From NCBI GenBank assembly GCA_016617855.1, contig JAECUM010001144.1, positions 1 to 64,000 of the forward strand: a stretch of DNA of 64,000 nucleotides, read 5' to 3'. A program made the translations under genes and the position numbers. This DNA comes from Megalonaias nervosa. Its lineage: Eukaryota > Mollusca > Bivalvia > Unionida > Unionidae. Below the pieces are notes generated by a model. That model saw nothing but the letters and a program-made list of their open reading frames with translations, was not told the origin of the DNA and made no database searches. Shown here in pieces: positions 13,595 through 27,800 of this stretch (position 1 is its first letter; each line of letters opens with the position of its first letter).

Positions 13595-14582
13595 GAAAGG
13601 CAGATATGTGTAAATTCAATCACTTAAATGATACACTAAGCTACAGTCTTACAAGACAGATCCATGTATATCCAATCGCTTTAATGTTACACCCTGCTAC
13701 ACAGCTGAGACAGATCTGTGTAAATCCAATCACTTTAATGATACACCATGCTAGAGTATTACATGAAAGATCTGTTTAAATCCAATCACTTAAATGTTGC
13801 TACACAATCAAGACATATCTGTATAAATCCAATCACTTTAATGATATACCATACTACACAATCAAGACAGATCTGTGTAAATCCAATCACCTTAATGATA
13901 CACCATGCTACATAGATCTGTGTTAATCCAATAACTTTAATAACACATCATGCTACAGTCTTACAAACTATAAAACCAATCACTTTAATGATACACCATT
14001 TTTCACAATCAAGACAGATCTGTGTAAATCCAATCACTTTAATGATACACCATGCTACAAAATCAAGACCGATCCTTATAAAACCAATCACTTTAATGAT
14101 ACACCATGTTACACAGTCAAGACAGATCTGTATAAAACCAATCACTTTAATGATACACCATGTTACACAATCAAGACAGATCTTTATAAAACCAATCACT
14201 TTAATGATATACCATGTTACACAATCAAGACAGATCCTTATAAATCCAATCACCTTAATGATACACCATGCTACATAGATCTGTGTTAATCCAATAACTT
14301 TAATAACACATCATGCTACAGTCTTACAAACTATAAAACCAATCACTTTAATGATACACCATGTTTCACAATCAAGACAGATATGCGTAATCCAATCACT
14401 TTAATGATACACCATGCTATACAATCAAGACAGATCTGTGTAAATACAAAAACTTTAATGATACACCATGCTACAGTCTTACAAGACAGATCCATGTAAA
14501 TCTAATTACCTTAATGATACATCATGCTACATAGATCTGTGTTAATCCAATAACTTTAATGCTACACCATGCTACACAGTCA
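13595..14582. repeat. 54-bp minisatellite with a 363-bp higher-order repeat
   Basis: Unit about CAATCACTTTAATGATACAC + CATGCTACACAATCAAGACA + GATCTGTGTAAATC. The segment starting CACCTTAATG at 13888 recurs at 14251 with the same irregular neighbours, giving a higher-order period of 363 bp. Confidence 0.93.
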
Positions 14583-16671
14583 CGTATCTTAATATAGAAG
14601 TACATAGGTAGCTGAACCTGAGTATGGTTGCTAAATCTGGCAAGTGCTGGACCATCAGAGAGTTTTAATCAAACATCCACATCTAGTACCTATGACACAT
14701 TCTCCCTGCTTTCTAAGACAATTTTTGTTAACACCATCGACCACAATTAAGCAAACCTCACTTCATATGAACAAATTGCCAAGTACATCAGAGATCTAAA
14801 TTCTTGAACATGGACCACGCCTAACTTTCATCTTAAAACTTACAATGATGTCTATAATCCAGCAATCTGACTGGATGAAAGTTAAGTCTACTTTAAATGT
14901 TTGCATTCTATACTTAAATTCAGAGACCTGTTAGTGAAATGGGCCAGAGTCAAAAACAGGATGCAGGTAATATTAGCCAGGTGCTCTTATCACACTAGCT
15001 GTCTATATCCCTACCACGTCAGTTGCAGATACTCAGATTGGCACTTATTAGGCTCAGTCAAGGTAAAGAAAGAGTTGTATGGATTTCTAAATACATCAAT
15101 ATGAATAAAAAGGCTTTAGCAATTGCACTGAAAGTTAATTAAAAAAAAATAAAATCATTTTAACACAGTACATGCACTTTGAAATTAAAGATGGCATTAT
15201 TATAGCTTCCACTATCTGGCATGTTGTAAAACACATCAAATTTACATATAAATGATATTCAATGACTTGTCTGTCCATAATGATTACTATTCACTACATT
15301 CTGGACAATATTTACATCATTTTCTGTGGTATATGTATAAATACACACTACACAGATGTATTACAGCTACATACCATATATATGCACTCACAAAAGTAGT
15401 GTCCAACTGCAAACAACATTGATCTGATCTGTCATTGCGTAAAGTGAAGGCAGATCAGGGTCTTTGTTCCTTGTTCTACTGATGACTCCAAACAAACTGC
15501 ATAGATCCTGATTTGCTGGTGCATTATGTGATGTTCAGTCTGAGTCTACGCAGTCTGCAGTTGGATCTGACTTGTACATGAGCATATATGACATATCTGG
15601 GAAATCTGATCAAAGATCAAGTACATGTTATCTTAAAATTTGCAAAAGAGACTCAGTTCTACACACTCATACAACGTATGTCTTATACACCATTCTTATT
15701 CTATTAAAAACAAAACAACAACCCCATGTATACAGTGAAACCCCACTGATCCAAACTTCTAAAAAATTATGATACTACAAACAACTAATACTGATGCATG
15801 ACAAACATTTAATGTCATGGAATTGGATCACTGCCATATGTGCACTATGATAAATAGTGCCATATTTATATTTAATATGATTCATTAATAATAATTTAAG
15901 TTTCTTGAATAAGACATGCTAACAATAATAAAATCTAAAATGTCTACAGGACTGAAAGTCTTAAGTTTTGATATGCTATTATTAGTCTTTGTAAAATATC
16001 TCAAAAGCCATCACCAGGGAAAAGATTTCCATTTAAATAACTCATTTGTCTGGTTTCCTTGTTAATACATAAAAAAATGGGATGGGGACACAAATTTTTT
16101 AATTAATGGGTTTTCACTGTAACTCACTGAAGTCATAAAAGTAGTCCACTTTAATCAATACTTTTTTGAATGCATAAGGCTATCCTGAAACTTTATATTT
16201 TTGGCAATGTTACAAGTGGGAATGTTACAAGTGCATTTAGAGAAGCAGTAAGTTACTTATGTTTTTGCTTCAGCAAAAGTTCATCATGGAACCTGTGCTG
16301 CAGTCAGATGGAATACATTTTGCACTGTTAGCCTGAAAGACAAGTTGGTGCTACTGAATGCCATGTCCTTTTGCAAAAATTGTCAACACTGTGAACCAAT
16401 ATTCACACTGAGTTTGTTTAGCAATTAGTTTCTCCTACTCTTTGAACATGCATATCAGAGACAAAAATAACAAAAGAACATAACTTGCTACGGATATGCC
16501 TCTTTAATCTGTATCGTTAAGTAAATAAGGTCTTAATAAGTCAGGTGTAAAACATTCAACTGTACACCTACATTCTCCACACCTGTTTACACATTTCAGT
16601 TGGCAAGCTCTTCTATGAGTGAAACAAACCTTGTATACATTGCTTATGGTGGGCAATCTCTCTTGATTGTT
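14583..16671. other. No gene seen outside one DHP copy
   Basis: AT-rich DNA; short open frames only. Confidence 0.55.
15386..15590. repeat. DHP two-hairpin element, diverged
   Basis: TGTCCAACTGCAAACAAC, the hairpin GATCTGATCTG..GCAGATCAGGGTC, TTCTACTGATGACTCC, the second hairpin to GTCTACGCAG, and the end TGCAGTTGGATCTGACTTGT. Confidence 0.8.
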
Positions 16672-17455
16672 AGCTTTCATCACCTGGTGCCATTTGCTAC
16701 CAGCCTGTATAGTAGGAATACTAACTTTCATCACTTAGTAGCATTTGCTACCAGCCTGTACAGTAGGAATACTAACTTTCATCACTTAGTACCATTTGCT
16801 ACCAGCATGTACAGTAGGATAGCTAGATTTCATTGCCTTGTGCTATTTGCTAGCAGCCTGTAAAGTAGGATTGCTTGATTTCATTGCCTTGTGCTATTTG
16901 CTAGCAGCCTGTACAAGGATTGCTAGCTTTCATCACTTAGTGCCAATTGCTACCAGCATGTACAGTAGGATAGCTAGATTTCAATGCCCTGTGCTATCTG
17001 CAAGCAGCCTGTACAGTAGGATAGTTAGATTTTATTGCCTTGTGCTATTTGATGCAGCCTGTACAGTAGGATTGCTTGATTTCATTGCCTTGTGCTATTT
17101 GTTGCAGCCTGTACAGTAGGATTGCTTGATTTCATTGCCTTGTGCTATCTGCAAGCAACCTGTACAGTAGGATAGCTAGATTTCATCACTTAGTGCCATT
17201 TGCTAGCAGCTTGTACAGAAGGTAGAACTGCTAGCTTTCATTACCTAGTGCCATTTGCTGGCAGCTTGCACAGTAGGATTGCTCGCTTTCATCACCAAGT
17301 ACTCTCTGGATGCAGCCTGAACAGTGGAATTACTAGCTTTCATCACTTAGTACATGTACTATTTGGATGCAGCCTGAACAGTGGAATTGCTAGCTTTCAT
17401 CACCTAGTGCCATTTGCTGGCAGAATGTACAGTAGGATTGTTAACTTGATGCTAG
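16672..17455. repeat. 51-bp minisatellite, about 15 copies
   Basis: Unit about CTTTCATCACTTAGTGCCAT + TTGCTACCAGCCTGTACAGT + AGGATTGCTAG. Variants carry TTCATTGCCTTGTGCTATTT. The plus strand is open in pieces of 60-93 codons, not coding. Confidence 0.94.
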
Positions 17456-18752
17456 CCTAATGCAACATAAAGCTAATCTTATTGAAAACAGTCCAATTTC
17501 AAGCATGTTTAATTCCTGCAACATCTGGAGTTACAAATTATTTTATGAGTGTAATATATTACAAGAACAAGTAGTACCTAACAAATCTTCTGATAATGAA
17601 ACAAAACGACAGAATCATCTATATCCCCTGCCCTGCCCAAATGTTTCTTAAGAAAGAGAAGGACCTGTCAAACATTCATATACTAGAAATTTCATTTACC
17701 AAGCATACAGGTTAGTGATAGGCATCACTTTTTTGTTCCAGAAACAAAAGTGTCAACGGTGGATGGATGGCTTTGTAGACAAACATAGGAAAATGTTTAA
17801 AACACTGAAACTTGAATAGCAAAAGGCACATCTACACCAAACATGTGTATCAGATTTCACAGACAGTTCTGGAGTCTGCACTGGAAACTAAATAAAGTGT
17901 GAATGCTGGATAGATTAACAGACAAATGGACATACATGTTAAAAATATTAGAACTGAACAACTGTAGTTTGCAAAAGGCACATCTAAACCAGTAGTTTAA
18001 TATGTGTACCAGATTTCATAAAGCTTTTAAATACTAGATGTACCTCCCTATAAGTTTAGTCCAACTGCAAATAACACTGACATGTGCCTGCAGATCAACG
18101 ACTATACTTGTCATTCTACTGATTACTTCTAACAAGCTGCATTGACTCAGCTATGCTGGCACATTATGTACTGGCAGATCCAGGTCTGTGCAGCAGCTGG
18201 ACTTGACTTTTAAGTGAGTATACATGGTAACTTTGGAATTTTGCCCCAAAAATGAAGTTGTTGATAATGGATGTTGGATGGACAGAAGAACTGACAAAAA
18301 AAATAAATATAAAACCTAAAATTTTTTTAATTGCAACAGGCAGATCTGGAACACAGTTCTAACAAGTATACAAAATTTCATAGAGAGATCTTTAATAGTT
18401 ATGCTCAAGAAAGAAAAGTGTGATGGACAGAACCTGTTTCTGTATCATCAATAGGCGAGGGATAATAAATGGAATGAAACAGTATGAAAACAAATCTCTT
18501 ACATTGCACAAGAATTAAAACTGGATTTTTCTATAATGCTCTATTCATCACATTTGCATATCTGTTTAATATCTAAACAAAGTGTATGTATGTATTTACA
18601 TTCATTATTCATATACTATCAAGAGGGGTCAATGATTTTAAAAAATAAATAATACTTTGGATTACTTTTCATAAAGTAGTACCGCATTGCCCAGATAAAG
18701 ATCTAATGATGTTTAATTGACCTTAGCTGTGAATTTTACTGTCTGGCAGTTG
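17456..18752 (-). other. SGSM 3' flank / probable 3' UTR
   Basis: Directly follows the SGSM stop codon. No further coding sequence; one DHP copy at 18051-18230. The polyadenylation site could not be placed. Confidence 0.5.
18051..18230. repeat. DHP two-hairpin element in the SGSM 3' flank
   Basis: CTATAAGTTTAGTCCAACTG, a decayed first palindrome, CTACTGATTACTTCTAACA, the second palindrome with apex GGCACATTATGTACTGG, then CAGCTGGACTTGACTTTTAA. Lies about 0.5-0.7 kb past the SGSM stop codon, possibly within its 3' UTR. Confidence 0.78.
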
Positions 18753-18841
18753 TCATTTATTCTCAATCAATGTCTGTAACTTAAGCACCAACTCTCTGGA
18801 AATTTTCAGGACCTGTTTAGCATTGTGTCTTTCAGCCATTT
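18753..18841 (-). CDS. SGSM1/2: SGSM terminal coding exon (ends QTLIENK stop)
   Basis: An 89-bp coding part, phase 1 in, encoding [20 protein letters not shown] and LQTLIENK followed by TGA at 18755-18753. Acceptor ttcttacag. It matches the vertebrate C-terminus (MAERHNTKQVLKLARDLVYKVQTLIENK-type), so the protein ends normally. The 3' UTR runs to lower coordinates; its end could not be placed, because several AATAAA hexamers occur on the minus strand and none stands out. Confidence 0.95.
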
Positions 18842-21800
18842 CTGTAAGAAAAAACAAGGAAAGACAATTATCAAAAACAATCTCAGTCATGAATGAATCT
18901 AAGCAATCAACACTTTCCTTAAAGAACACTCACTGTCACTTATCATTCATACTTCCAATTGCTTCAATTATTATTGCTTATTGTTGGTAACATTCCCACT
19001 TGTTTTCACTCAAAATTCTGAATTGTGGTCAAACATTCTGTTGTTTTAATTGCAGATTTCAAATTACTGCTCATTGTGATTTCATATATTTTCATGGCAA
19101 TACATTTTAGTGGTTTTACAACAGAATGATATTATTCAGTACTTAAAAAAATCATGGATTGGGGAGGTTTTATTCTTAACACTCTAGTACCATTGTTCAC
19201 TGGATCTTTAAACCTAACATGAAATCCACTAAAGTCCCTCATAGGGACTGGCACTTTACTGGCCCCAAAAAATGTATAGGAATCCACAATAAGCCTATTT
19301 CTTCTTGACTTTTTTGTGTGTGATTTAGATTTTTAATGCAGCTTTAACAATTTTAGTAATATCGTTACAATGTCTGCAGTGTGGCAGTTTATAAATATGC
19401 CTAGCACTGGGACATCATGCTGCATCATGTCCCACCCAGTCACATTATCCTGACACCAGGTTGACCAGTCCTAACACTAACCTCTTAATGCTGAGCACCA
19501 AGAGAGGTAGCTGCAAGTACCATTTTTATTAGTCCGAAAACTGAAAAAGTTTGTCTATAGAGCATACTGATGAAAGGAAACAAATCTTACAGATTAACTC
19601 CCCTTGTTCCCGCAAGGTGGCCACCAGTATCCCAGATGTAACCAGCTTAAGCTTGAGCAAACCCATTAACAGGATACTGACATTTTTGGGGACGTGCAGA
19701 AGGGATTGATAGCAATGTGATCAGTTAAGTAGGGAGGAACTTGATTTACAAAAAGTTGTCCTTTCTCTGACAAATATATGTCCCATTCTCATTAACATTA
19801 GGAGAAAAGGTAAGAGAAGGCAGAAATGCTTGAGTATCCAACCTCTTCCTAAATAAGCAGCGAGATGTACCTTTTCACTGTTGTCTCAGACAATCTCCAT
19901 GTGACTCAGATAACATATGATTGTGTGTACTGTGTCCTGCAGCTTTACCTCTTTTGATTGATCAGTCAAGGTTGCCTTTTGATAGTAACCTGCTTTTAGA
20001 AACAAAACCTGGTTGTGTCATCAGTACAACTGTGCTGTCAGAACTGAACTGTATGTAGCTCAGATCCACAAACAACAGATGCAGTTCACTAATCCATCTA
20101 GCTGAAGCCTGTACTTTCAGGAAACGAGTCTTCTATGATAACTGCTTTAGCAGGGTTGAGACAGAGGCTTAAACTATAAGAAGAGTTGAGACACATCAAA
20201 ACTCGGGAAATTTTCCATTTTCCCTCTCATATGATTTAAAGGGCATTGGTGGCCCATGCATGTTTATATCATAGCGAGCAAGGGTTTGTTTGGTTTTGTT
20301 GGGTTTAATGCCATTTTTCAGCACAGGATACACATTGTGGCCAGTGGAGGAAGAGACTGGGAAGGCAAGAACCACTGACAAATGGGAAGCTACTGGCAAG
20401 CTTTCTCACATAGCCACATTGGTTGAGCTGAGACTAAACTTGTGCAGTAACTGAAATGAGATGTGTAAAAGAGATGTGAAAGGAGTGCCTTAGACAACTC
20501 AGAGACCTTCATTCTGGGCACATCAATGAAGGTACTTCCCATACCATAATGCAAAAGTCAGGTGATTTGGTCTCTCCCCCCTCTGAAGCGGTAGCTCACT
20601 GCACCCGATTTGTCTGACATTATCAAATCAGAACTGTCTTCCTTTGGATGCATTCCATCCAAGCACTGAAGGTGCTGAGGTGATGAGAATGGCCTTAATC
20701 TCCATGAGACTGATGTGAAAAGCCTTTTCTTCAAGCATCACTGACAATCACAAAGTCTGGTAGCAGGTGTCCCCCACCTCCTGCATCCTAATAAACTGGC
20801 ATCTGAACAGATTGTGATTTCTGGTTGTGGGACTTCTTAAGGTATTCCTGCTTCTAGACATTCCCTATCTTGGCATTACAAATGTTTGATTTTGGTCAAG
20901 ATCATAATCTGGTGATCCTAAGTGACCCTGAGATCAGGTGCCACTGTACCATAAGGGACATCTGCAGAGGGTGCCATGTAAAAGCAACTAACATATATCA
21001 AGGTCTGATGCAATACTGAGTAGGCTGAGGAGTTGAAGAAACTCTCTTAAGTCTAAAGAAATGAACGTCCTTGTGGATGCCTTCTCTGATGCATGAATGG
21101 TCTGTCAATGCATTTGGGAGGAAGATGAACAAGGCTGATATGAATTAGAAACTCCACATGAAGATGAACAAAATGTAGATCAAGAATATTTGACATCTCT
21201 ACACTGACTATCCAAATTTAACTACGAATGAAGTAAAAGGTTCTTCATATCATGAACCAAATCTGAACTTTCTGAATGGTGCAAATGGATGATAGGATGA
21301 TATAGTGCAAAAACAGACTCACTGTAGTGGAGGACATCCAGAAAGTGGGATATGGTGTAGTCCAACATCTTGGTGAAGGCCAAAAAGCTGAGTCTAAGGT
21401 AGAATGGATGGGTGCAAAATTGGTATGCTACCAATTAGTAGCCAAAGTGAAGGTATTTGCATGTTACTGTTTGAATAGGTATATGAAAACAATGCATTGG
21501 AGAAATGAAGATGAAGAAATCACAGGAGTGCATCTCTTCTGATCAAGTCAGTGTTACAAGAGGCCATTAGGGCATTCACCATTGCATGGTAAGCAGCCCT
21601 ACCTTGGCAACACAGAAAAAGAAAAAAACAGGCATGGCCACTTTTGGTCTTCTCAGCTATAGTATGGAAGTTAACACAATGTTCCTGACCAAATTAGATG
21701 TGGCATTGAGCACCTGTTTGTCCACTTTACAACAGAGTGGAGCAGACATGTTGACGGCATTAATATCCTTGTCTAGGCTAGGTATTTCTGAACGATCAGC

Positions 21801-24800
21801 ATTGGTATTGACTTTTACCGGTGAGAATGTTGTATACAACTGACCAACCAAAACGAAGGCCCTATCTGGGGACACAAGCAAATGTTTACATCTGCAATAT
21901 TGGGGGGAGCAATCTCATGGGAACAAGGGAAGTTAATATGCAAGGCTGTATTTGAGGTAAGTGTTAGACTCAATTGAAAACTAAATTAAATGTTGAATGG
22001 AGTACATGTTCACAACCTGGAAAGGTAAGTCTTGTTTTTTTAAACCTCCTTGTAAATGAGCGTTGTTAATGCTAGTTTTAATATGTACTGTATTTGCTGG
22101 CCTGTAAGTTCATGCATAGTATAACTCAAATTTGCAAATTTTGTAAATGTTCCATCCTTCATCCATATATAAGTCGGTGCTCCGTCTTCATATTTTTCAC
22201 TATAGTTCATTCCACACAGCATCGTGAATTACACCCTATCTGTAAAGTTTCAGATCAGCATCATTTAAAAGTAGCTAAAACTACCTATTTCATTTTACAT
22301 GAAGTATTTTTAAATGAATTAGGTACTTTTAGCTACATTTAATGACACTGACCTGAAAATTTACGGAGTTACAGATAGGATAAAAAATTTATGATGCTGT
22401 GTGGAATGAGACTCTAATAAATTCTGGTTTCCTGATTAATGGTATACTGTGTGCTACTTCTGATTATCATAAATGGGGGGGGGGAGAGAGAGAGTGAGAG
22501 AGAGTGATGGAGAGCATATCTATTCCACTGCATTTTTCTTCTTGCGCCTCGTGATCAAAATAAAATATGCCACGATATGAGAGAGATAGCGATTTCATCC
22601 CTTCTTCATGCTACTGTCCACCTCACTGCCCCTACTTAGCTAAAGTTTTTGTCAAAGACAAAAAAACAGTAATAAATTAAACAGTAAATGGAAACTATTA
22701 AATAATACCATACTCCATCAGTGTCAAATTTTAAATATTCACAAGATTTATATCAATATAGACTCCACTTAGGTTAAATCCCAAGAATGACCATTTAGCA
22801 TGCTGTGCAAATTCCTTTGCAAGTATGACGACCTCTCCATTTCCAACAAATAAGATTATCCTTTATCAGTAAGTGCATGTACACTTCCAGTAGTCAGACA
22901 GCATTTAGTTCTGATCTTTTGCTCATGTTAGTTGTAGACAGTGTTGATGAGCTCAAAAGATGTCACTGGTTGAGAAACTTACAAGAGAAAGCACCTGGCA
23001 TTTCCTGATACTGTATTCACAATACTCTATGGGTAGCCTCAGTTTCCTATCAGCAGCCTCACTAATTTGATCTGGTCTGCTGAATCTTGCTCTTAAACAG
23101 GTGTTAGCTGGAATGACCTGACCACAGCTGTAGCATATTTAAATAACAAAGCCATGTGGTACTTGGGACAATGGATATCGTAACTAAACCCTGAAGGAAT
23201 TGTTTACTCTGTGCTATTAACTGACAATGGTAATTAGCATTGCCATTCTACATAAGTAAGATCACAATCATCAGGTAATTAAACAATACAGATTACAATT
23301 GCCCTCAAATGTCTCTCTGATACTGGGGTATATTTTATTTCATCATAAGGTGTAAGAAGGAAAATGTGATGGAATACCCATCTTTGTCATGGTTATTTTT
23401 TTTCGAACTTGTTTATTCTAATGCACATTTATGTAATCAAATTTAAACAAAGTGTATTACTAGTGCATGCTGCTTTAGCACAATTAAATCCAATGCATGT
23501 GAATTTTTAATACTGACAGTAATGTAAACATTTTAAAATCCTTCTCAATGCTGGGTCCCATATTTTTCCATAACCAATCTCTTCCCCCAAAATGATAATT
23601 TGTACACAATTTTTCATACTTGTGCAGAAAAATGTTTTTTTTACATACAAAAAATTACATGACATATGATAATGTGATCTGAATGACATCCATTCACAAG
23701 TCAATTCAAAGCATAAGACAAGGCTTGGATTTTTTAGTAAAAAGTATTGACTTTTAGGCTAGCAGATATGGTACCACAGGGGGGCCCCGAGTGGCCGAGT
23801 GGGTTAAAGCGCTCACCGTTATAGATCACTGCCATCTCACTTCTGTCTGTGTGGGTTCGAGTCTCGGGCTCGGCCACTGTGGGTACCTGAGAAAGTTTGC
23901 CATTGGCTTCTCGTGGGTCTGTGCTTCTTTCTGGGGTTTTCCCAGGTTCTTGCTCCACCAATTATACTGGCTGCCATGTCCAGCCTATGTTGTGCTGAAA
24001 AATGGCATTAAACCCTATAACAACAGCAACAACAAACAAATATGAAATGGAAGATCTGGGTGAATTTTAGTGGTCAGATTATTTGTGTACATAATTTTGT
24101 GCTACAAAGAACAAACTCGTCATCTTAGTTTAAATTTGGTTTTGGGAGGGAATGCAGCTTTTAAAATGCAATTGCTAAACTGAAGAACACCATCAGGAAA
24201 AATTATTCCATACTCTTGCATTCTGTAAACACTGGAAAGAAAATAGTAAATATTTATTTTTGCTCACCATTAAAGAATTTAATGATATCAGTAAAGTCCA
24301 TGTTGTTATCCATAATAATGTCCCTGTAATATTCCACCAGGGCCAGTGCGATGAAAAGCACAAAGTGAGAAGAACTGATATGCTTGGCTGCCCAGATGGA
24401 CTCCCATACAGTAAATACATCATCATACAAAAGCTCTGCAATCATATACATAAATAATTATTACAGCTGCCATTAGTTATGAATATCAATTGTTTTCTTA
24501 ATTATTCCCATAACTGACAATAGACTGATTACATTCATACCAACCTCTGGAAAGGCATAAGCATAACTATTGCTAATATAAGGTATAAGTGTCATTATTG
24601 CTAATACAAGTGACAAAAATGCATAATCTGAGCATACAAGGTGTAATCTATATATTATATGCCATAATTAAAGAAAACTTTATGAAAAATGTTCATTTAT
24701 TTTTTATACCTACCTGGATCTGCAGCTGGTTAAAATAAAAATCACAAATCGGAAAAATCCATGTTGATTAGCACCAGAATACAATCAAAATTCATACCGA

Positions 24801-27800
24801 CAAATTTATACACAACACCCAATTTAACTAGTCAACATGTCCAACTTTTGCTGAAGGATCATAAAGTTAAGTCCACAAATTCAGCAATGACCATGATGTT
24901 GTGCTCAGTCTGATTGCTGTACTACGTCACTCTCATATTCTTATTTTTAAATTTGTAAAGCACTGTTGATTTGTCCTTTTTGTGATCTGATGTTTTGAAG
25001 TTTAAAAAGATCCCTCTCTTCTAACATTTTTCAGTCATATAACATCTGTAAGTCACATTTATAAAGCCTTTTGACCTAACAGCTGATGCCATATTTTTTT
25101 GAAGTATAGACTGGTCTGCTACCTACATAAATTATCAAAATATAATAAATTTGTGACACAAGGTTTCAACTGAAGAAACCGGTCAGTTTTCTTAGGTCAT
25201 ATACAGCTGCTATAAATAGAAAATAAGTACAATTAGGTCTATGATGGTCCAATGTACTCTTATGCCATTCTTATACAGCACTTTTGCTTTTGAGAATATT
25301 CTCAAATTTATATGATGCGTGGGATTAAAGAGATGATAACAAACAACAACATTTTATTGCCTTATTTTTATTTATTTTTTAATTTACCAAGAAAAAGTGC
25401 AATCCATATCCAAGTACACGTAAAACATAACTAGGTGATAAAATGTGGAATGGGTGGCATGTATGTGATTTGAAAGGTAAATAAAAACAAAATAAAAGGA
25501 CTGAAAATAATATAACATCAACTATATTTCTAAGATGAACATAACTACAACAATAAATAAAACCAGCAATAAAATGCACCTGATTACCTCTGACAATGTT
25601 ATAAGTTGCTAACAAAACAAAATGCTGAGTGCATTCAATAAAAAACATTTGCGGAGTGTTGCAAGCTTGTAGCGCTTCATTTCTATTAACCCTAGATTTG
25701 ATCTCCCTGTATATGTACTTGTCACTTCCATTTAAAGCAATTGAAATATTGGCATCATAAGCTACGTTCTTACTAATTTATAAGATATTGAAATATTGGC
25801 ATCATAAGCTACGTTCTTACTAATTTATAAGATAAATTTTGTACCTCTTATAATGTCTTGTTGAAATAAAAAATTAGGGGATATCAATCTGGACATGGGT
25901 TTGAGAATTTATGAACAGAAATGCTGACTGTTTGGTTGCAAAAATTTGATATTCCAGGAAAGCATTAGGAAAGCTGGTAAAATGGATACCATGTCACTTG
26001 TAAGTCGAATCCAACTGTAAACTGCACCGACTCATCTGATCTGCTGTTGCATAATTTTCCAAGATATGAATCAAACAAATCATTCTGGATTGAGTTTAGT
26101 GGCTGCTACCATTGTCAAAACATCAAACTCACAACTCCAGGTAGCTTGCAACATGCATCCAAATAGAGTAAGCATGATTTTTAATGCTCATGACTGATAA
26201 CAAGTGTACTCATGCTAAAAGTAACTTAAGAGTGTGAATAGTGTACATGTTGGCATTTTGGTGCTCAACAGCCACTACATGTAAATATACTGTTTGTTTC
26301 ATTGTGTAATTTTGAGGAAATTAGCAGGAACAGAACAAAGGCCCTCTCTGTAATGCAGGTTGTTATAATTACAACTTGTTTAGGAAACAGACTATAGCCC
26401 GCTCCCCACCCCCCCCAACCAGTTACTGCTATTGAAAGGTGGCTTTCTACTGGTACAGCACAGAAATTTTCTTGTCCCATCCAAAACTGTTGCATAAGTA
26501 TTATGAAGTAAACATCAGCTCTCATGATTCTAATCATTCAATTCCAAATTCTTTTATCTTTTAAAAATTATTTGATAATTTTGAACATAAACTAAGAATT
26601 TATTGGTAAAAGGAAATGTCACTTACCTCTCTTAAAGTCTAAAAGGAACCAGCGATAGCAAAAGTAGAAATGTGTATAGTCTCCATGATGATGCATATGT
26701 TCAAACAACTCTGAGTCTAATATCTGAAAACAGAGATTCACGTGAATAGGAATTATTCCTTTTCTATTCATTTTATAAGCAATGTGTTGATAACTTGTCT
26801 TTATTACCTAATTTAAAGTCCCATGTAAAAGTGGACTATTATCGAAGTCTGTGTGTGATGTTGATTCTCTGATTCTTGCATAACACTGATGCTACTTAAA
26901 AAACAAATTATTTTCTTCATGTTACAATAGTAATACAATAGTCTTTTGCTACACAGAACCTATTCTTTGAAAGCAAATGGCAATATAAAATTTCCTATAA
27001 ATAATGTATGTAAGATACAATAAATATCCACTGTTGATCCCCACCATTACCAACTATAACCCACCCATAATGATGTGTCTATAAATAGAACACTTGGCTA
27101 AAACCTTGCTAAAACACACAACTGCTTCAGATTCTTGTTCAAATGAGTGACTACTGAATATAGAGACTACTGAATATACAGACTACTGAATATAGAATCT
27201 ACTGAATACTGAGACTACTGAATATAGAATCTACTGAATACTGAGACTAGTGAATATAGAAACTACTGAATATAGACTCTGCTCATAATTTTCATCAAAT
27301 ATCTTAAATATATTGCCCACTGATAAATTTCAAGAATTTGTAAAATGCTGATAATAGTTTTCTGTTCATATAACAATGAATTTAAACTTAGGGATACAAA
27401 TGAATCAATAAATACACATTTCTATTAATTTTCCTTGTAGCTATTAACAATAAAGATTGTGTGTATTTTCTTTTTACCTGTATTAAAGATCTCATGTTGG
27501 CAAAATGAGTATAAAATTACTTTGTTTTACCTGTATTAAAGATCTCATGTTGGCAAAATGAGTATCCATTGCCCCACCATGAGGAAAGTTACTGGACATT
27601 CTTTTCATTAGCTCACAGAAACAACTGTAGGTTCTGGCCTCTGAAATTGAGAACAATTAAAAGTTGGTAAAATGCTGACTTGGCGTCTCTGAAGTTCAAG
27701 ATTTGGAATGAAATTCTGGCATGAAGATTGGTTTTTACTCACCCCATTCAGGTTCTTATTTTGAGATTGTTTAGTTTGATGCAGCTCTTAACCTATTTCA

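Larger units (their letters stand above)
18842..24267 (-). other. SGSM last intron, 5.4 kb
   Basis: Holds SINE-B, the diverged long repeat, a SINE-A fragment, the 200-bp hairpin and a full SINE-A. No coding sequence recognised. Confidence 0.8.

Noticed and set aside
21222..21842. Several 70-85 codon frames on both strands
   Set aside because: They overlap each other in DNA related to the diverged long repeat; no domain or codon signature.
23780..23860. A functional tRNA gene
   Set aside because: A and B boxes are present but the acceptor and anticodon stems do not fold credibly, and the unit continues into a SINE body with a (CAA)n tail.
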